From Caulobacteraceae bacterium (lineage in GTDB: Bacteria; Pseudomonadota; Alphaproteobacteria; Caulobacterales; Caulobacteraceae), in contig PLFA01000109.1 in NCBI GenBank assembly GCA_003136615.1, positions 12,345 to 17,955 on the forward strand: a DNA stretch of 5,611 bases. Direction: 5' to 3'. Position numbers and translations under genes: made by a program. The notes beneath the pieces are model-generated. The model was not told the DNA's origin. It saw only the letters and a program-made list of their open reading frames with translations, and did not search any database. Positions 1 to 5,611 of this stretch are shown here, in pieces (positions within the stretch are counted from its first letter, which is position 1; every line of letters begins with the position of its first letter).

Positions 1-150
1 ATCCGCGACGGCCACATGTACGCCCCGCGCCTGATGAAACGCCTGGGCCTGGCGATGAGCAGCGGCGCGGTGCGGGCCTCGATCTGCCACTACAACACCG
101 CTGAAGAGGTGGAGCGGTTCGCAGCCTTCCTCCTGGCCATGAGCGGTTGA
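1..150 (+). CDS. Cysteine-desulfurase-like class V PLP enzyme (3' end only)
   Basis: The window opens inside this gene. Frame 1 gives 49 residues and then TGA. The visible part is the C-terminal small domain of a fold-type I, class V aminotransferase: a GHMYA stretch (4-8), an RxS motif with Arg25 (the position whose Arg binds the substrate carboxylate in SufS/NifS-type enzymes) and the HYNTAEEVERF signature (30-40). SufS-type desulfurases carry a catalytic Cys in the GHHCA loop. Here that position is Tyr7, as I remember from the 'cysteine desulfurase-like' subfamily typified by Vibrio VC1184. Persulfide-forming desulfurase chemistry is therefore doubtful; a PLP-dependent lyase or aminotransferase role is more likely. 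The PLP lysine and N-terminal domain lie outside the window, so the substrate cannot be assigned. The downstream permease start overlaps the stop codon, suggesting one transcript and possibly a shared amino acid substrate (inference). Confidence 0.8.
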   Translation: MRDGHMYAPRLMKRLGLAMSSGAVRASICHYNTAEEVERFAAFLLAMSG

Positions 151-1538
151 GCGAAGCCTCTCTTCCAGCGAGCGAGGCGGGGCTTCACCAGGGTCTGAGC
201 AAGGCCCAGGTGGTGATGATCGGCCTCGGCGGCGCCATCGGCACCGGACTCTTCGCCGGCAGCACAATCGCCATCGGCTATGCGGGCCCGGGTGTGGTGG
301 TCAGCTATGTGATTGCCGCCTTCATTGCCGTGGCCATGGTGTTCAGCCTGTCGGAAATGGCCGTGGCCCATCCCTCCGCAGGCTCCTTCGGCGTCTATGC
401 CGAGATGTACCTCAATCCCTGGGCCGGCTTTGTGGTGCGTTACACCTATCTGGCCGCCGAGATCATCGCGACGGGGGGCGAGATGGTCGCCGCCGGAATC
501 TATATGACCTACTGGTTTCCGGGCACGCCAGTCTGGATCTGGTCTCTCGGTTTTGGCGCGGCCCTCATCCTGATCAATTCCCGGTCGGTGAAGAACTTCG
601 GGTCTGTGGAATACGCCTTCTCCCTGATCAAGGTCTGCGCCATCGTGATCTTCATCGTGCTCGGCGTCTGCGCTATCTTTGGCGTGGGAAGTCAGCCCAT
701 TGGCGTTAGCAATCTAACCCATTCCACCGGCGGCCTGTTTCCGCATGGCTTTGGCGGGGTATGGCTGGCGGTAATCGTGGCGGTGTTCTCCTATAATGGG
801 ATTGAGGTTATCGCGGTGACCTCCGGCGAGACCAAGGACCCGGGGCGGGCGATCCCCGCCGCCTTGCGCACCATGGCCCTGCGGCTTTTCCTCTTCTATG
901 TGCTCTCGCTGGCGATCATCGTGACCGTGGCGCCCTGGGCCTCCATGGCCGGCAAGGTGGTGACGCAGAGCCCCTTTGTGACCGTGTTCAGCCATGTCGG
1001 CGTGCGCAACGCCGCGGGTGTGATGAACTTCGTCGTGCTCACCGCCGCCCTCTCCAGCATGAACGCTAATCTCTATCTCTGCGGGCGGATGCTGTTTTCA
1101 CTCTCGCGTGGCGGCTATGCGCCAAAGGCGCTGGGCAAGCTCAACCCCCAGGGATCCCCCGTCGCCGCCCTGATCCTGTCAGGCCTGTGCATGACGGCGA
1201 CGGCGGCGCTTTCCAAACTGACGCCCCTGGCCTTCAATTATCTGATCGGGGTGTCCCTCTTCGGGGCGATAATCGTCTGGATGACCATTCTCGTCAGCCA
1301 TCTGAACTTCCGCCGAAAACGGGGGACCGAGATACCCCTCCGCACCGCCCTATTCCCGTGGATACAGATCATGGGCCTCACCCTGCTGGGCGCGCTTTTG
1401 ATCACCATGGGCGTCAGCCCCGACTGGCGAATTTCCTGGATCGTGGGTGTCCCCTGGCTCGGCCTCCTCACCCTGGCCTATCTGGTCCGCAAGCGCTGGC
1501 GTTTTAGCCCTACGATGGCGGCGATGACCGAGGGTTAA
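147..1538 (+). CDS. APC-family amino acid permease (12 TM)
   Basis: Proton-coupled amino acid uptake across the inner membrane is the family role; the exact substrate is not readable from sequence. The 463-residue product matches the usual length of the AAT/APC group (about 450-490). A hydrophilic N-tail with LHQGLSKAQ (13-21) leads into helix 1 with GGAIGTGLF (28-36), the unwound substrate-binding segment of APC carriers. Twelve hydrophobic segments follow near 22-45, 49-70, 91-124, 129-144, 156-180, 203-224, 245-264, 289-312, 337-356, 362-386, 399-421 and 431-447. The loop after helix 6 has the family pattern SGETKDPGRAIP (226-237), and GRMLFSLSRGGYAP (313-326) follows helix 8. The start is TTG at 147, overlapping the upstream TGA; no in-frame start lies just upstream, and the next ATG (codon 24) would cut into helix 1. 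No clear Shine-Dalgarno is visible, which fits start by coupling to the upstream gene. The gene ends in the same TTAA as its convergent neighbour. Confidence 0.9.
   Translation: MSEASLPASEAGLHQGLSKAQVVMIGLGGAIGTGLFAGSTIAIGYAGPGVVVSYVIAAFIAVAMVFSLSEMAVAHPSAGSFGVYAEMYLNPWAGFVVRYTYLAAEIIATGGEMVAAGIYMTYWFPGTPVWIWSLGFGAALILINSRSVKNFGSVEYAFSLIKVCAIVIFIVLGVCAIFGVGSQPIGVSNLTHSTGGLFPHGFGGVWLAVIVAVFSYNGIEVIAVTSGETKDPGRAIPAALRTMALRLFLFYVLSLAIIVTVAPWASMAGKVVTQSPFVTVFSHVGVRNAAGVMNFVVLTAALSSMNANLYLCGRMLFSLSRGGYAPKALGKLNPQGSPVAALILSGLCMTATAALSKLTPLAFNYLIGVSLFGAIIVWMTILVSHLNFRRKRGTEIPLRTALFPWIQIMGLTLLGALLITMGVSPDWRISWIVGVPWLGLLTLAYLVRKRWRFSPTMAAMTEG
1535..1538. other. Shared TTAA: overlapping convergent stop codons
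   Basis: The palindrome TTAA supplies TAA (1536-1538) to the plus-strand permease and TAA (1537-1535, reverse strand) to the minus-strand VOC-cupin gene. The two coding regions meet with a 4-base overlap and no spacer, so any terminator for either transcript must lie inside the opposing gene, antisense to it. Confidence 0.9.
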
Positions 1539-2605
1539 GCGGGCGCTGTTACCAGCAGCAGTTCGAGGTCCGCCGAGGCCGCCTCAAGCGTCCAGATCTC
1601 ACCCGGCGGTACGACGAAAGCGTCGGTGGCATTCAGAACGTGATCCCCGCAATAGGTGAGCCCCGCCGCGCCCGCGAGGACGAAGCCCAGGATGAGCTCG
1701 GCCTGGCTCGCAGCCATGACCAGACGCCGGTCGGCGGCGGGGCGCAGCACGACCGCGCTGATCCGGCCCGCGCTCGCCCCGGAGAGGCCGGTGTCACGGA
1801 CCTGGAAACCCGTGTCGTCGACAGCAACCCACGGTATCTCCGCGGCGCGGCCATGGTGGAACACCTGTCCGCCGAAATCCCGGGCAGTATCTAGCCTGCC
1901 GGTGGGCAAGGCCATTTCGTGATCGGCCAGAGTTTCGTGCAGGGCGGGGGTCGACACCTCCACCACCTCAAAGCCCGGCGAGGTTTCCAGGACGCGATGG
2001 CGGATCAGGGGCGGCTGCAGCACACAATCCCCGGCGGCGAACAGGAAAGGCTCGCCCTGATCCTCATAAACGAGGCGCGCCCAGCCGCGTCGGCAGAAGA
2101 TCATCTGCGCATGCACCTTATGAAAGTGCACCCAGTCGGCAACGGGGCCCCCGTCAGGCAGGGTGATATGCGAGGCGATATAGCGTCCGCCGAGACGGCT
2201 CGGGATCAGGTCTCGGTACCGCATCCCTGCCCGCCCCGGCCCAGACACCGCGTCAGCAGCGCGGCTGAGCACGAATTCTGGCGCCAGACCCGGCATCGCG
2301 ATGGGCGGGTCGGCGGCGACGAGCACAATGCGCGTGCCATTGGGCGCCGTCAGCATGCTCTCCCCGTCTCGCGGCAGTATCTCACAGGGCAGACGAATTA
2401 GGCCCGGGTCGCCGTCGCCCGGCGCAAGCCTCAAGCGCAGGCCGTGGCCGGATAGGCTCGCCGTTGTCGGATCATCGGCGGGAAATATCGTCTCGATACG
2501 GAAGCCCAGATGGCCGACGAAATAGTCGAGGGCGGGGGCGAGATCCGCGCAGGGCAGTTGAATTTCGGCCGGCCCCTGGGGGCGATAGCGCGCCAGATCA
2601 ATCAT
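1535..2605 (-). CDS. VOC-bicupin fusion protein, substrate unknown
   Basis: The 356-residue protein appears to have three domains. Residues 13-97 look like a shortened glyoxalase/VOC module (LPCADLAPALDYFVGHLGF, 17-35, is the typical first strand and helix). Residues about 125-222 form a cupin whose motif 1 has H160, H162, Q167 and G174 (Gln where the consensus has Glu) and whose motif 2 has G192, P198 and H203, so it can still bind a metal by 3-His plus Gln. Residues about 280-353 form a second cupin that has lost its histidines; the motif 2 His position is Trp338. No signal peptide or membrane segment is seen, so it is probably cytoplasmic. A metal-dependent dioxygenase, isomerase or sugar/acid-binding role is possible, but none can be chosen. 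The ATG at 2605 has AAGG 9 bases upstream. The gene follows the dps-like gene by 64 bases on the same strand. Confidence 0.85.
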   Translation of the reverse strand: MIDLARYRPQGPAEIQLPCADLAPALDYFVGHLGFRIETIFPADDPTTASLSGHGLRLRLAPGDGDPGLIRLPCEILPRDGESMLTAPNGTRIVLVAADPPIAMPGLAPEFVLSRAADAVSGPGRAGMRYRDLIPSRLGGRYIASHITLPDGGPVADWVHFHKVHAQMIFCRRGWARLVYEDQGEPFLFAAGDCVLQPPLIRHRVLETSPGFEVVEVSTPALHETLADHEMALPTGRLDTARDFGGQVFHHGRAAEIPWVAVDDTGFQVRDTGLSGASAGRISAVVLRPAADRRLVMAASQAELILGFVLAGAAGLTYCGDHVLNATDAFVVPPGEIWTLEAASADLELLLVTAPA

Positions 2606-2614
2606 AAAGCGAGG

Positions 2615-2618
2615 CCTT
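2615..2618 (-). promoter_or_regulatory. Weak ribosome binding site of the VOC-cupin gene
   Basis: On the minus strand AAGG lies 9 bases before the ATG at 2605. It is short, but it is the only Shine-Dalgarno match in the 64-base gap and it supports that ATG as the start. Confidence 0.45.
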
Positions 2619-2669
2619 GGCGCAGAGGCTGGGAGTTCGCAAGGGCGCGCGACGCCCCCGCGCCGAAGG

Positions 2670-3200
2670 CTACTTCGCGATCTGCTTACGCAGGTGCTCG
2701 CCGATGAACCAGGCCTGGGCCTCGCCGGTGCGGATCACCTGGCTCACCAGAAGGTCATTGGTGCCGTCATCGCCGAGCTCGGAGGCTTCCCGAGCCAGAG
2801 GGCGCGTTTCTTCGAGCACAATCTCGTGGGCGTCCAGCAGGCGTTCGATCTGGGCTACGGCGCCCTCGCGGCCCTTGGGCGGCCGGGGAATCTTGCTGAG
2901 CTCGATCACATCGTGGCCGGCGGCCACCGCGACGCCTCCCAGGGATTGAATGCGCTCGGCGAGGGCGTCGGTGACGTCCACCTGCTCGGTATAGTGCTTA
3001 TCGAAGAGCAGATGCAGTTCGTAGAAGTTCTCGCCTGAGGTTTGCCAGTGGTGCTTCTTATAGAGGTCCCGTAGCGCCATGGTCTGGGCCAGGACATGGT
3101 TCAGCATCTCGACACCGCGCGTGCGGGCGTTTTCGCCAAGGCCCACCCGCACCGGCGACACCTCTCCATAGGCTTGCAGAACGGGGGCATCATCGGCCAT
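2670..3200 (-). CDS. dps: Dps-type miniferritin (DNA starvation/stationary phase protection protein)
   Basis: Members of this family form 12-subunit cytoplasmic shells that oxidise Fe(II), usually with hydrogen peroxide, and store the iron, which protects DNA from hydroxyl radicals. The 176-residue protein is a single ferritin-like four-helix bundle. The inter-subunit ferroxidase residues are all present at the expected spacing: H51 (in KKHHW), H63, D67, D78 and E82 (in DALAER). The GENFYELHLLFDKH stretch (56-69) is typical of the family. The N-terminal tail (MADDAPVLQAYGEVSP) has no lysines, so the lysine-tail mode of DNA binding known from E. coli Dps is unlikely; two lysines near the C-terminus (172, 176) are a weak alternative. 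The ATG at 3200 is preceded by AGAGAGA (3207-3213). A candidate promoter lies in the 94-base gap upstream. The symbol names the family and does not claim orthology. Confidence 0.9.
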   Translation of the reverse strand: MADDAPVLQAYGEVSPVRVGLGENARTRGVEMLNHVLAQTMALRDLYKKHHWQTSGENFYELHLLFDKHYTEQVDVTDALAERIQSLGGVAVAAGHDVIELSKIPRPPKGREGAVAQIERLLDAHEIVLEETRPLAREASELGDDGTNDLLVSQVIRTGEAQAWFIGEHLRKQIAK

Positions 3201-3206
3201 GGATCA

Positions 3207-3213
3207 TCTCTCT
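3207..3213 (-). promoter_or_regulatory. Ribosome binding site of the dps-like gene
   Basis: The purine run AGAGAGA on the minus strand ends 6 bases before the ATG at 3200. It is a partial match to the anti-Shine-Dalgarno sequence (GAGA core) at a suitable distance and supports this start over internal ones. Confidence 0.45.
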
Positions 3214-3240
3214 TAGTCAGCAGGGGCGGCGGGAGAGTCA

Positions 3241-3269
3241 AATTTAGGAAGCCGCAGAGGCCCCGGCAA
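3241..3269 (-). promoter_or_regulatory. Candidate sigma-70-type promoter for the dps-like gene
   Basis: Read on the minus strand, TTGCCG (3269-3264) and TAAATT (3246-3241) are separated by exactly 17 bases. Each matches 4 of 6 consensus positions. This would start transcription near 3234, giving a 5' leader of about 34 bases before the dps-like ATG. A GAGTC (GANTC) site at 3235-3239 lies between the -10 box and the predicted start. A second -35-like element, TTGACT (3242-3237), overlaps it but has no good -10 partner. Confidence 0.4.
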
Positions 3270-3280
3270 GCGTCGAGCTT

Positions 3281-3300
3281 GGCTGATTGCCCGCTCAGCC
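3281..3300 (-). terminator. Small hairpin at the end of the hydrolase gene, possible weak terminator
   Basis: GGCTGA and TCAGCC form a perfect 6-base stem around an 8-base loop, and the stop codon of the hydrolase (3297-3295) sits in one arm. No T-run follows on the minus strand, so it is not a standard intrinsic terminator. It could stabilise the 3' end or reduce read-through into the dps-like gene, or it may be chance. Confidence 0.25.
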
Positions 3301-4260
3301 TGAACGCGAAAGCCCCTCGACGAAGCCTTCCAGCGCCAAATTTACGGCGTCCGGCGCCTCCTGCTGAACCCAGTGACCTACCCCCGGGATGATCACGGCG
3401 CCCCGGAAGTCTTCCAGGGCCGCGCCGGCATTGGCGTACAGATCCATACCGCCCACGAAATTCCGCACGGGATCCCGCTCGCCCGCCACGAAAAAGGTAG
3501 GTTGAGCGATCTTGGCGCCCGCATAGGCGGCTAGCTCCGCGAAGTCGATGTTCTGGGCGCGGTAGCGATTAAAGGGTCCGCGAAAGCCGCCCGCGGTGAA
3601 GGCGTCCACATAGACCTTCAGATCGGCGGGGCTCATCCAGGCGGGGAAAGGATCGGGGTCAGGCATCCCATCCAGCATCGTGGAGTCGGGACCCTTATCT
3701 ATCATCAGGCCATCTCGCGGGGAGTCGCCAGAGGCGGAGTAGTAGATTTTGCGCAGGGCGGCCGGAATGTCGGCCTCGAACTCCGCCTCCGGCGGGCCCT
3801 CCTTCTGGAAATAGAGTTGATAGAAGAAGCGGTCCTTATAGAGAATCTTCGCAAGCTCGATGAAGGACATCTCCCCGCGCGGCATATAGGGAACGCTCAA
3901 GCCCGCCACGGCGCGGATCTTCTCCGGATACAGAAGCGTGGTGTTCCAGACGATAGGCGCGCCCCAGTCATGACCAAAGAGAATGGCGGGCGCCGCGCCA
4001 AAGTGATCGACCACGGCAATGACGTCCGACGCAAGCTGACAAAGGCTATAGGCGGCGACCTCGGGCGGCTTGGAACTGCCGCCATATCCTCTCACGTCCA
4101 GCGCCGCGACCTTGAACCCCAGGGCGGCGAAATGGTCCATTTGCCAGCGCCAGGAATACCAGAGCTCCGGCCAGCCATGGACGCAGACGATCAGTGGGCC
4201 CTCCCCCTTCACCGCGACATTCAAACTGATCTCGCCGTTCTTAACGGTGATGAAGTCCAT
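3295..4260 (-). CDS. Epoxide hydrolase (alpha/beta-hydrolase fold)
   Basis: It should convert epoxides to vicinal diols through a covalent ester on an aspartate. The 321 residues match the usual single-domain length. Visible active-site parts are the oxyanion motif HGWP (28-31), the nucleophile elbow GHDWG with Asp98, the acid Asp263 in GERDP, and the base His296 in GVGHW. Asp as nucleophile is shared with haloalkane dehalogenases, but two cap-domain tyrosines favour an epoxide hydrolase: Tyr147 in FYQLYFQ and Tyr233 in FNRYRAQN, which line up with the ring-opening tyrosines of mammalian soluble epoxide hydrolase. No signal peptide is seen, so it is cytoplasmic. The ATG at 4260 has a strong GAAGGAG 5 bases upstream. 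It lies 19 bases behind the glycosyltransferase gene, so co-transcription is likely. The substrate could be a fatty-acid, terpene or aromatic epoxide; the sequence does not decide. Confidence 0.9.
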   Translation of the reverse strand: MDFITVKNGEISLNVAVKGEGPLIVCVHGWPELWYSWRWQMDHFAALGFKVAALDVRGYGGSSKPPEVAAYSLCQLASDVIAVVDHFGAAPAILFGHDWGAPIVWNTTLLYPEKIRAVAGLSVPYMPRGEMSFIELAKILYKDRFFYQLYFQKEGPPEAEFEADIPAALRKIYYSASGDSPRDGLMIDKGPDSTMLDGMPDPDPFPAWMSPADLKVYVDAFTAGGFRGPFNRYRAQNIDFAELAAYAGAKIAQPTFFVAGERDPVRNFVGGMDLYANAGAALEDFRGAVIIPGVGHWVQQEAPDAVNLALEGFVEGLSRSG

Positions 4261-4265
4261 GCGCG

Positions 4266-4272
4266 CTCCTTC
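4266..4272 (-). promoter_or_regulatory. Strong ribosome binding site of the epoxide hydrolase gene
   Basis: GAAGGAG on the minus strand ends 5 bases before the ATG at 4260. It fixes this start and fills much of the 19-base gap after the glycosyltransferase stop, leaving no room for a separate promoter in the gap itself. Confidence 0.75.
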
Positions 4273-4279
4273 GGCTTGT

Positions 4280-5611
4280 CTAGTTGTAATCCTTAACCTG
4301 CGGCCAGATGGACTTCAGGTCCATTTTCAGCCCCCGGCAATAGGCGATGACCTTGCCGTTTTCGTAGGCCATGGCGTCTGGCGAAAAGGTCGTGGCGAGA
4401 ACCGTGGCCTCCTCGCAATAGGGGGCTAGGCGTTCCGGATGGTTCTGCACCACCAGCAGATTGACGGGGTTCTGGCCCCTGAGGCCCCACAGATAATACT
4501 GGTTGTGCCCGCTGAGCACGGGCGGGAAGCCGTAGGCGTGACCATAGACATCGAGCGCCGCGGCCTCGCCATAGTTGTCGACCTTGATCGCGGTACGCCC
4601 ACGCTCGGAGGCCGGGATCAGGGTCCAGGCGGCGCCGGCCTCGGCGGTGAAGTCATGCCAGCCCATCTGATCGGCGAAGACCTGGGGCAATAAGGTGCCC
4701 TTGAAGCTTTTCTCCTGCTGTTGCGGCTTCAGTGGGAGCCGCAGCATGTAGGTTTTCAGCTCCGGCGCCGACAGGACCGGCAAAGCGAGGGGAGAGAACA
4801 ACACAGAGACGGCCACGGCCATGGCCGCCCAGGCGGCCAGTGCGGCCCGGCCCGCGGCGGCCTTGACCCAGTGTGCGATCGCCACCGCGCCGATGATGAA
4901 CATCACCGGATAGCACGCCGCGAGGTAGTAGTCCTTGCCATGGCTTAGGATCACCAGGGCCGCGCAGATCATGAAAGCGAGCGGCAGAAATCGCAGCGGC
5001 CGCAAACGCGGGATAGCGAAGGGGCCGACCACGCCGGAAAGCCACACCGGCGCGAGCACGGGGTTCATCACGAGCACCTGGTTCAGCAAAAAGGCTGGTG
5101 GCGGCGTGTCGGTGTTTTTTTCCCGCGCCGCGGCTGCCAGCTCGAGAAATGGGAAGCCATGCAAGGCTTGCCAGATCAGGGATGGAGCGGCGATGAGCGC
5201 GGCTGCGGCGATGCCGAGCCACAGGTCCTTGCGGGCGAGAAGCTTCCGCTCCGGCGTGAGGGCGAGGCCCACAGCCAGGCTGACGCACCAGAGAACCAGC
5301 GCATATTTGATCTCCAGGTCGATGCCCGCGATGACGCCGCAAACGAAAAGGGCGCGGCGGTCGCCGATCTTAACGGCGTAGACGAGGCAGCCAGCGATGG
5401 CCGTCCAGGCCACGGGGTCGAGCGACGTCGTGTTCAAGGTGGCGACAATACCCATCAGCATCGGGGCGACGGTGACGCACAGCGCCGCGCCGGCCGCCGC
5501 CACGCTATCGCCGCCCACGAAGCGGGCGAAGCGCACGGACAACCACGCCAAGGCGCCCGCGGCGAGGGTCGCAGGCAGCCTCACCAGCCAAGTGCTGTGC
5601 CCCAGGGCGTA
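4280..5611 (-). CDS. GT39-family membrane glycosyltransferase (5' end missing)
   Basis: The reading frame is open to the right edge, so the true start lies outside; 443 residues are visible. Family members transfer sugars from polyprenyl-phosphate carriers to lipid or protein acceptors on the outer face of the inner membrane (PMT/ArnT-like). Family signs, numbered from the window edge: LGHSTWLVRLPATLAAG (3-19), a run of about nine to ten hydrophobic helices up to residue 280, LTPERKLL (118-125) between helices, the motif HGKDYYLAACYP (214-225) before a late helix, and then a soluble C-terminal domain (about 285-443) with NYGEAAALDVYG (346-357) and SGHNQYYLWG (367-376). The N-terminal catalytic acidic loop of GT39 enzymes is not in the window, so activity cannot be judged. 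The gene ends with TAG 19 bases before the epoxide hydrolase. Acceptor and sugar are unknown. Confidence 0.85.
   Translation of the reverse strand, partial: YALGHSTWLVRLPATLAAGALAWLSVRFARFVGGDSVAAAGAALCVTVAPMLMGIVATLNTTSLDPVAWTAIAGCLVYAVKIGDRRALFVCGVIAGIDLEIKYALVLWCVSLAVGLALTPERKLLARKDLWLGIAAAALIAAPSLIWQALHGFPFLELAAAAREKNTDTPPPAFLLNQVLVMNPVLAPVWLSGVVGPFAIPRLRPLRFLPLAFMICAALVILSHGKDYYLAACYPVMFIIGAVAIAHWVKAAAGRAALAAWAAMAVAVSVLFSPLALPVLSAPELKTYMLRLPLKPQQQEKSFKGTLLPQVFADQMGWHDFTAEAGAAWTLIPASERGRTAIKVDNYGEAAALDVYGHAYGFPPVLSGHNQYYLWGLRGQNPVNLLVVQNHPERLAPYCEEATVLATTFSPDAMAYENGKVIAYCRGLKMDLKSIWPQVKDYN

Noticed and set aside
1919..2401. 160-codon plus-strand frame antisense to the VOC-cupin gene
   Set aside because: It has low-complexity composition and no recognisable motif, while the opposite strand encodes clear cupin motifs over the same bases.
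2643..2657. Inverted repeat GGGCG/CGCCC between the dps-like and VOC-cupin genes
   Set aside because: A 5-base GC stem with no T-run is common by chance in DNA of this composition, so it is not good evidence for a terminator.
3185..3207. Five-codon open frame (ATG at 3207 on the minus strand, TGA inside the dps-like gene) overlapping the dps-like start
   Set aside because: It could act as a tiny upstream frame, but the Shine-Dalgarno-like run overlaps its ATG, so it is unlikely to be translated. Such short frames arise readily by chance.
3214..3242. TTGACT as the -35 box of an alternative dps promoter
   Set aside because: The -35 match is good, but the bases 16-19 positions downstream give no acceptable -10 box, whereas the overlapping TTGCCG-17-TAAATT pair does.
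3817..4296. 159-codon plus-strand frame antisense to the epoxide hydrolase
   Set aside because: It overlaps the catalytic Asp98 and HGWP region of a convincing enzyme and shows no family features of its own.
4653..5342. 229-codon open frame on the minus strand inside the glycosyltransferase gene
   Set aside because: It is a shifted frame of a well-supported membrane protein. Its translation is rich in Arg, Gly, His and Pro with no domain, as expected of a shadow frame in GC-rich DNA.
1..5611. A defence system, toxin-antitoxin pair, mobile element, CRISPR array or RNA gene
   Set aside because: All long coding capacity is accounted for by metabolic, transport, envelope and stress genes. No transposase, recombinase, repeat array, terminal inverted repeats or tRNA-like structure was seen on either strand.

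Overview
This is a high-GC window of ordinary chromosomal type. Gene order, codon bias and protein style point to an alphaproteobacterium, perhaps near Caulobacterales. That placement is inferred from the look of the proteins, and no marker gene is present. There are six protein-coding genes, two of them cut by the window edges. I see no RNA gene, CRISPR array, insertion sequence, phage gene or integration site, and no gene-free stretch longer than 94 bases.

Left part, plus strand (1-1538): the last 49 residues of a class V PLP-dependent enzyme of the cysteine-desulfurase-like group, followed by a 12-helix amino acid permease (APC superfamily). The permease start codon (TTG) overlaps the enzyme's stop codon (TGA), so the pair looks translationally coupled. 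The permease stop codon in turn overlaps the stop codon of the convergent neighbour inside a single TTAA.

Right part, minus strand, read from the right edge leftwards (5611 to 1535): the C-terminal part of a GT39-family membrane glycosyltransferase; a soluble epoxide hydrolase of the alpha/beta-hydrolase fold 19 bases behind it, with a strong Shine-Dalgarno sequence; a Dps-type miniferritin with a complete ferroxidase site; and a three-domain VOC-cupin-cupin protein of unknown substrate. The glycosyltransferase and hydrolase probably share a transcript. The dps-like gene has its own candidate promoter in a 94-base gap, and the VOC-cupin gene may be read from it.

No coherent new system (defence, toxin-antitoxin, biosynthetic cluster) is visible. 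The most noteworthy items are the uncharacterised VOC-bicupin fusion, the two compact gene junctions (TTGA and TTAA), and the desulfurase-like C-terminus with Tyr where SufS enzymes carry the catalytic Cys. The links between neighbouring functions (envelope glycosylation, epoxide hydrolysis, iron/peroxide protection) are loose and may be no more than chance adjacency.
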